Made by a program: the position numbers and the translations under genes. A stretch of DNA of 14,620 nucleotides from SFDP01 sp051653625 (lineage in GTDB: Bacteria > Bacillota > Clostridia > Lachnospirales > Lachnospiraceae). The stretch lies in assembly GCA_051653625.1 (NCBI GenBank), contig JBOFWM010000012.1:1-14620 (forward strand). Reading direction: 5' to 3'. The notes below the pieces were generated by a model. It had not been told where the DNA came from and did no database searches. It was given only the letters and a program-made list of their open reading frames with translations. Shown here one piece after another: positions 14,333-14,620 of the stretch (within the stretch, counting starts at the first letter, position 1; the number at the start of each line of letters is the position of its first letter).

Positions 14333-14620
14333 AATTTTTTTGCCATTTGGGAATATACTATATAATAGTTTGAAATTATATGACGCTAGCAATGGGTATG
14401 ATTTTTCTTGTTTTTAGATAGATTATAAACAATATAAAAACGAATTATTTTAAACAATAATAATTAAGATAAATTTTTATATACGAATCGCATATTGCAA
14501 GATATAATGTAAAAAAATAATATAAAGGATGCACCAACAAGTATGAATCAATGTATTTTATAAAAATGGTAGTGTCAAATGAAGTATGAAAAACTTGAGT
14601 CATAAAAATAGGCTCATAAT
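14333..14620. other. Terminal non-coding stretch
   Basis: About 290 very AT-rich bases without a credible gene on either strand. A T-run follows the nuclease stop but has no stem before it. A TATAAT at 14503-14508 has no good -35 partner. Any following gene starts outside the window. Confidence 0.5.

Noticed and set aside
1..14620. Intact insertion sequence or prophage
   Set aside because: No transposase, no terminal inverted repeats with target duplication, no phage structural genes; only the recombinase stub remains.

Overview
The window is AT-rich and gene-dense, with AGGAGG-type ribosome binding sites and short spacers, and almost every intact gene is on the + strand. Protein styles (FHS-like MFS permease, DUF6933, OmpR/HAMP two-component pair, lipoprotein EndA/NucA-type nuclease) fit a low-GC Firmicute, most likely a gut-type Clostridia such as Lachnospiraceae. 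This is inferred from protein resemblance only; there is no rRNA or tRNA in the window.

Layout. (1) 1-2077: an MFS permease behind a clear promoter, then a DUF6933 protein. (2) 2078-3553: a decayed stretch. It holds the C-terminal stub of a tyrosine recombinase, a DUF1643 gene on the minus strand broken by one frameshift but still followed by a good terminator, a bidirectional terminator, a strong-looking promoter with no intact gene behind it, and a 44-codon orphan fragment. (3) 3554-6845: a metal-homeostasis module. An OmpR-type response regulator and a HAMP histidine kinase overlap by 11 bases, end at a terminator, and are followed by a membrane protein with the order HMA domain, TauE/SafE-UreH-like core, cupredoxin. 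The regulator gene and the membrane-protein gene are each preceded by the same direct repeat, TCTCCA-N5-TCTCCA. This suggests one autoregulated regulon, probably for copper or a similar soft metal.

(4) 6846-9454: an accessory stretch. A 405-residue protein of unknown function sits alone behind a near-consensus promoter and ahead of a terminator. It is flanked by worn-out gene fragments and a hairpin-rich leader. (5) 9455-13295: a putative DNA-defence module. Two DUF262 proteins are encoded 2 bases apart; the first has only the DUF262 part, the second adds a C-terminal DUF1524 (His-Me finger/HNH-like) nuclease domain. This resembles a GmrSD-type modification-dependent restriction system, but with a duplicated DUF262 sensor/NTPase part. 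After a strong terminator comes a 178-residue protein with a helix-hairpin-helix-like segment. (6) 13367-14332: a lipoprotein DNA/RNA non-specific endonuclease, then about 290 bases with no gene.

The best candidates for something little described are the tandem DUF262 pair with its neighbours, the solitary 405-residue protein, and the repeat-defined metal regulon.
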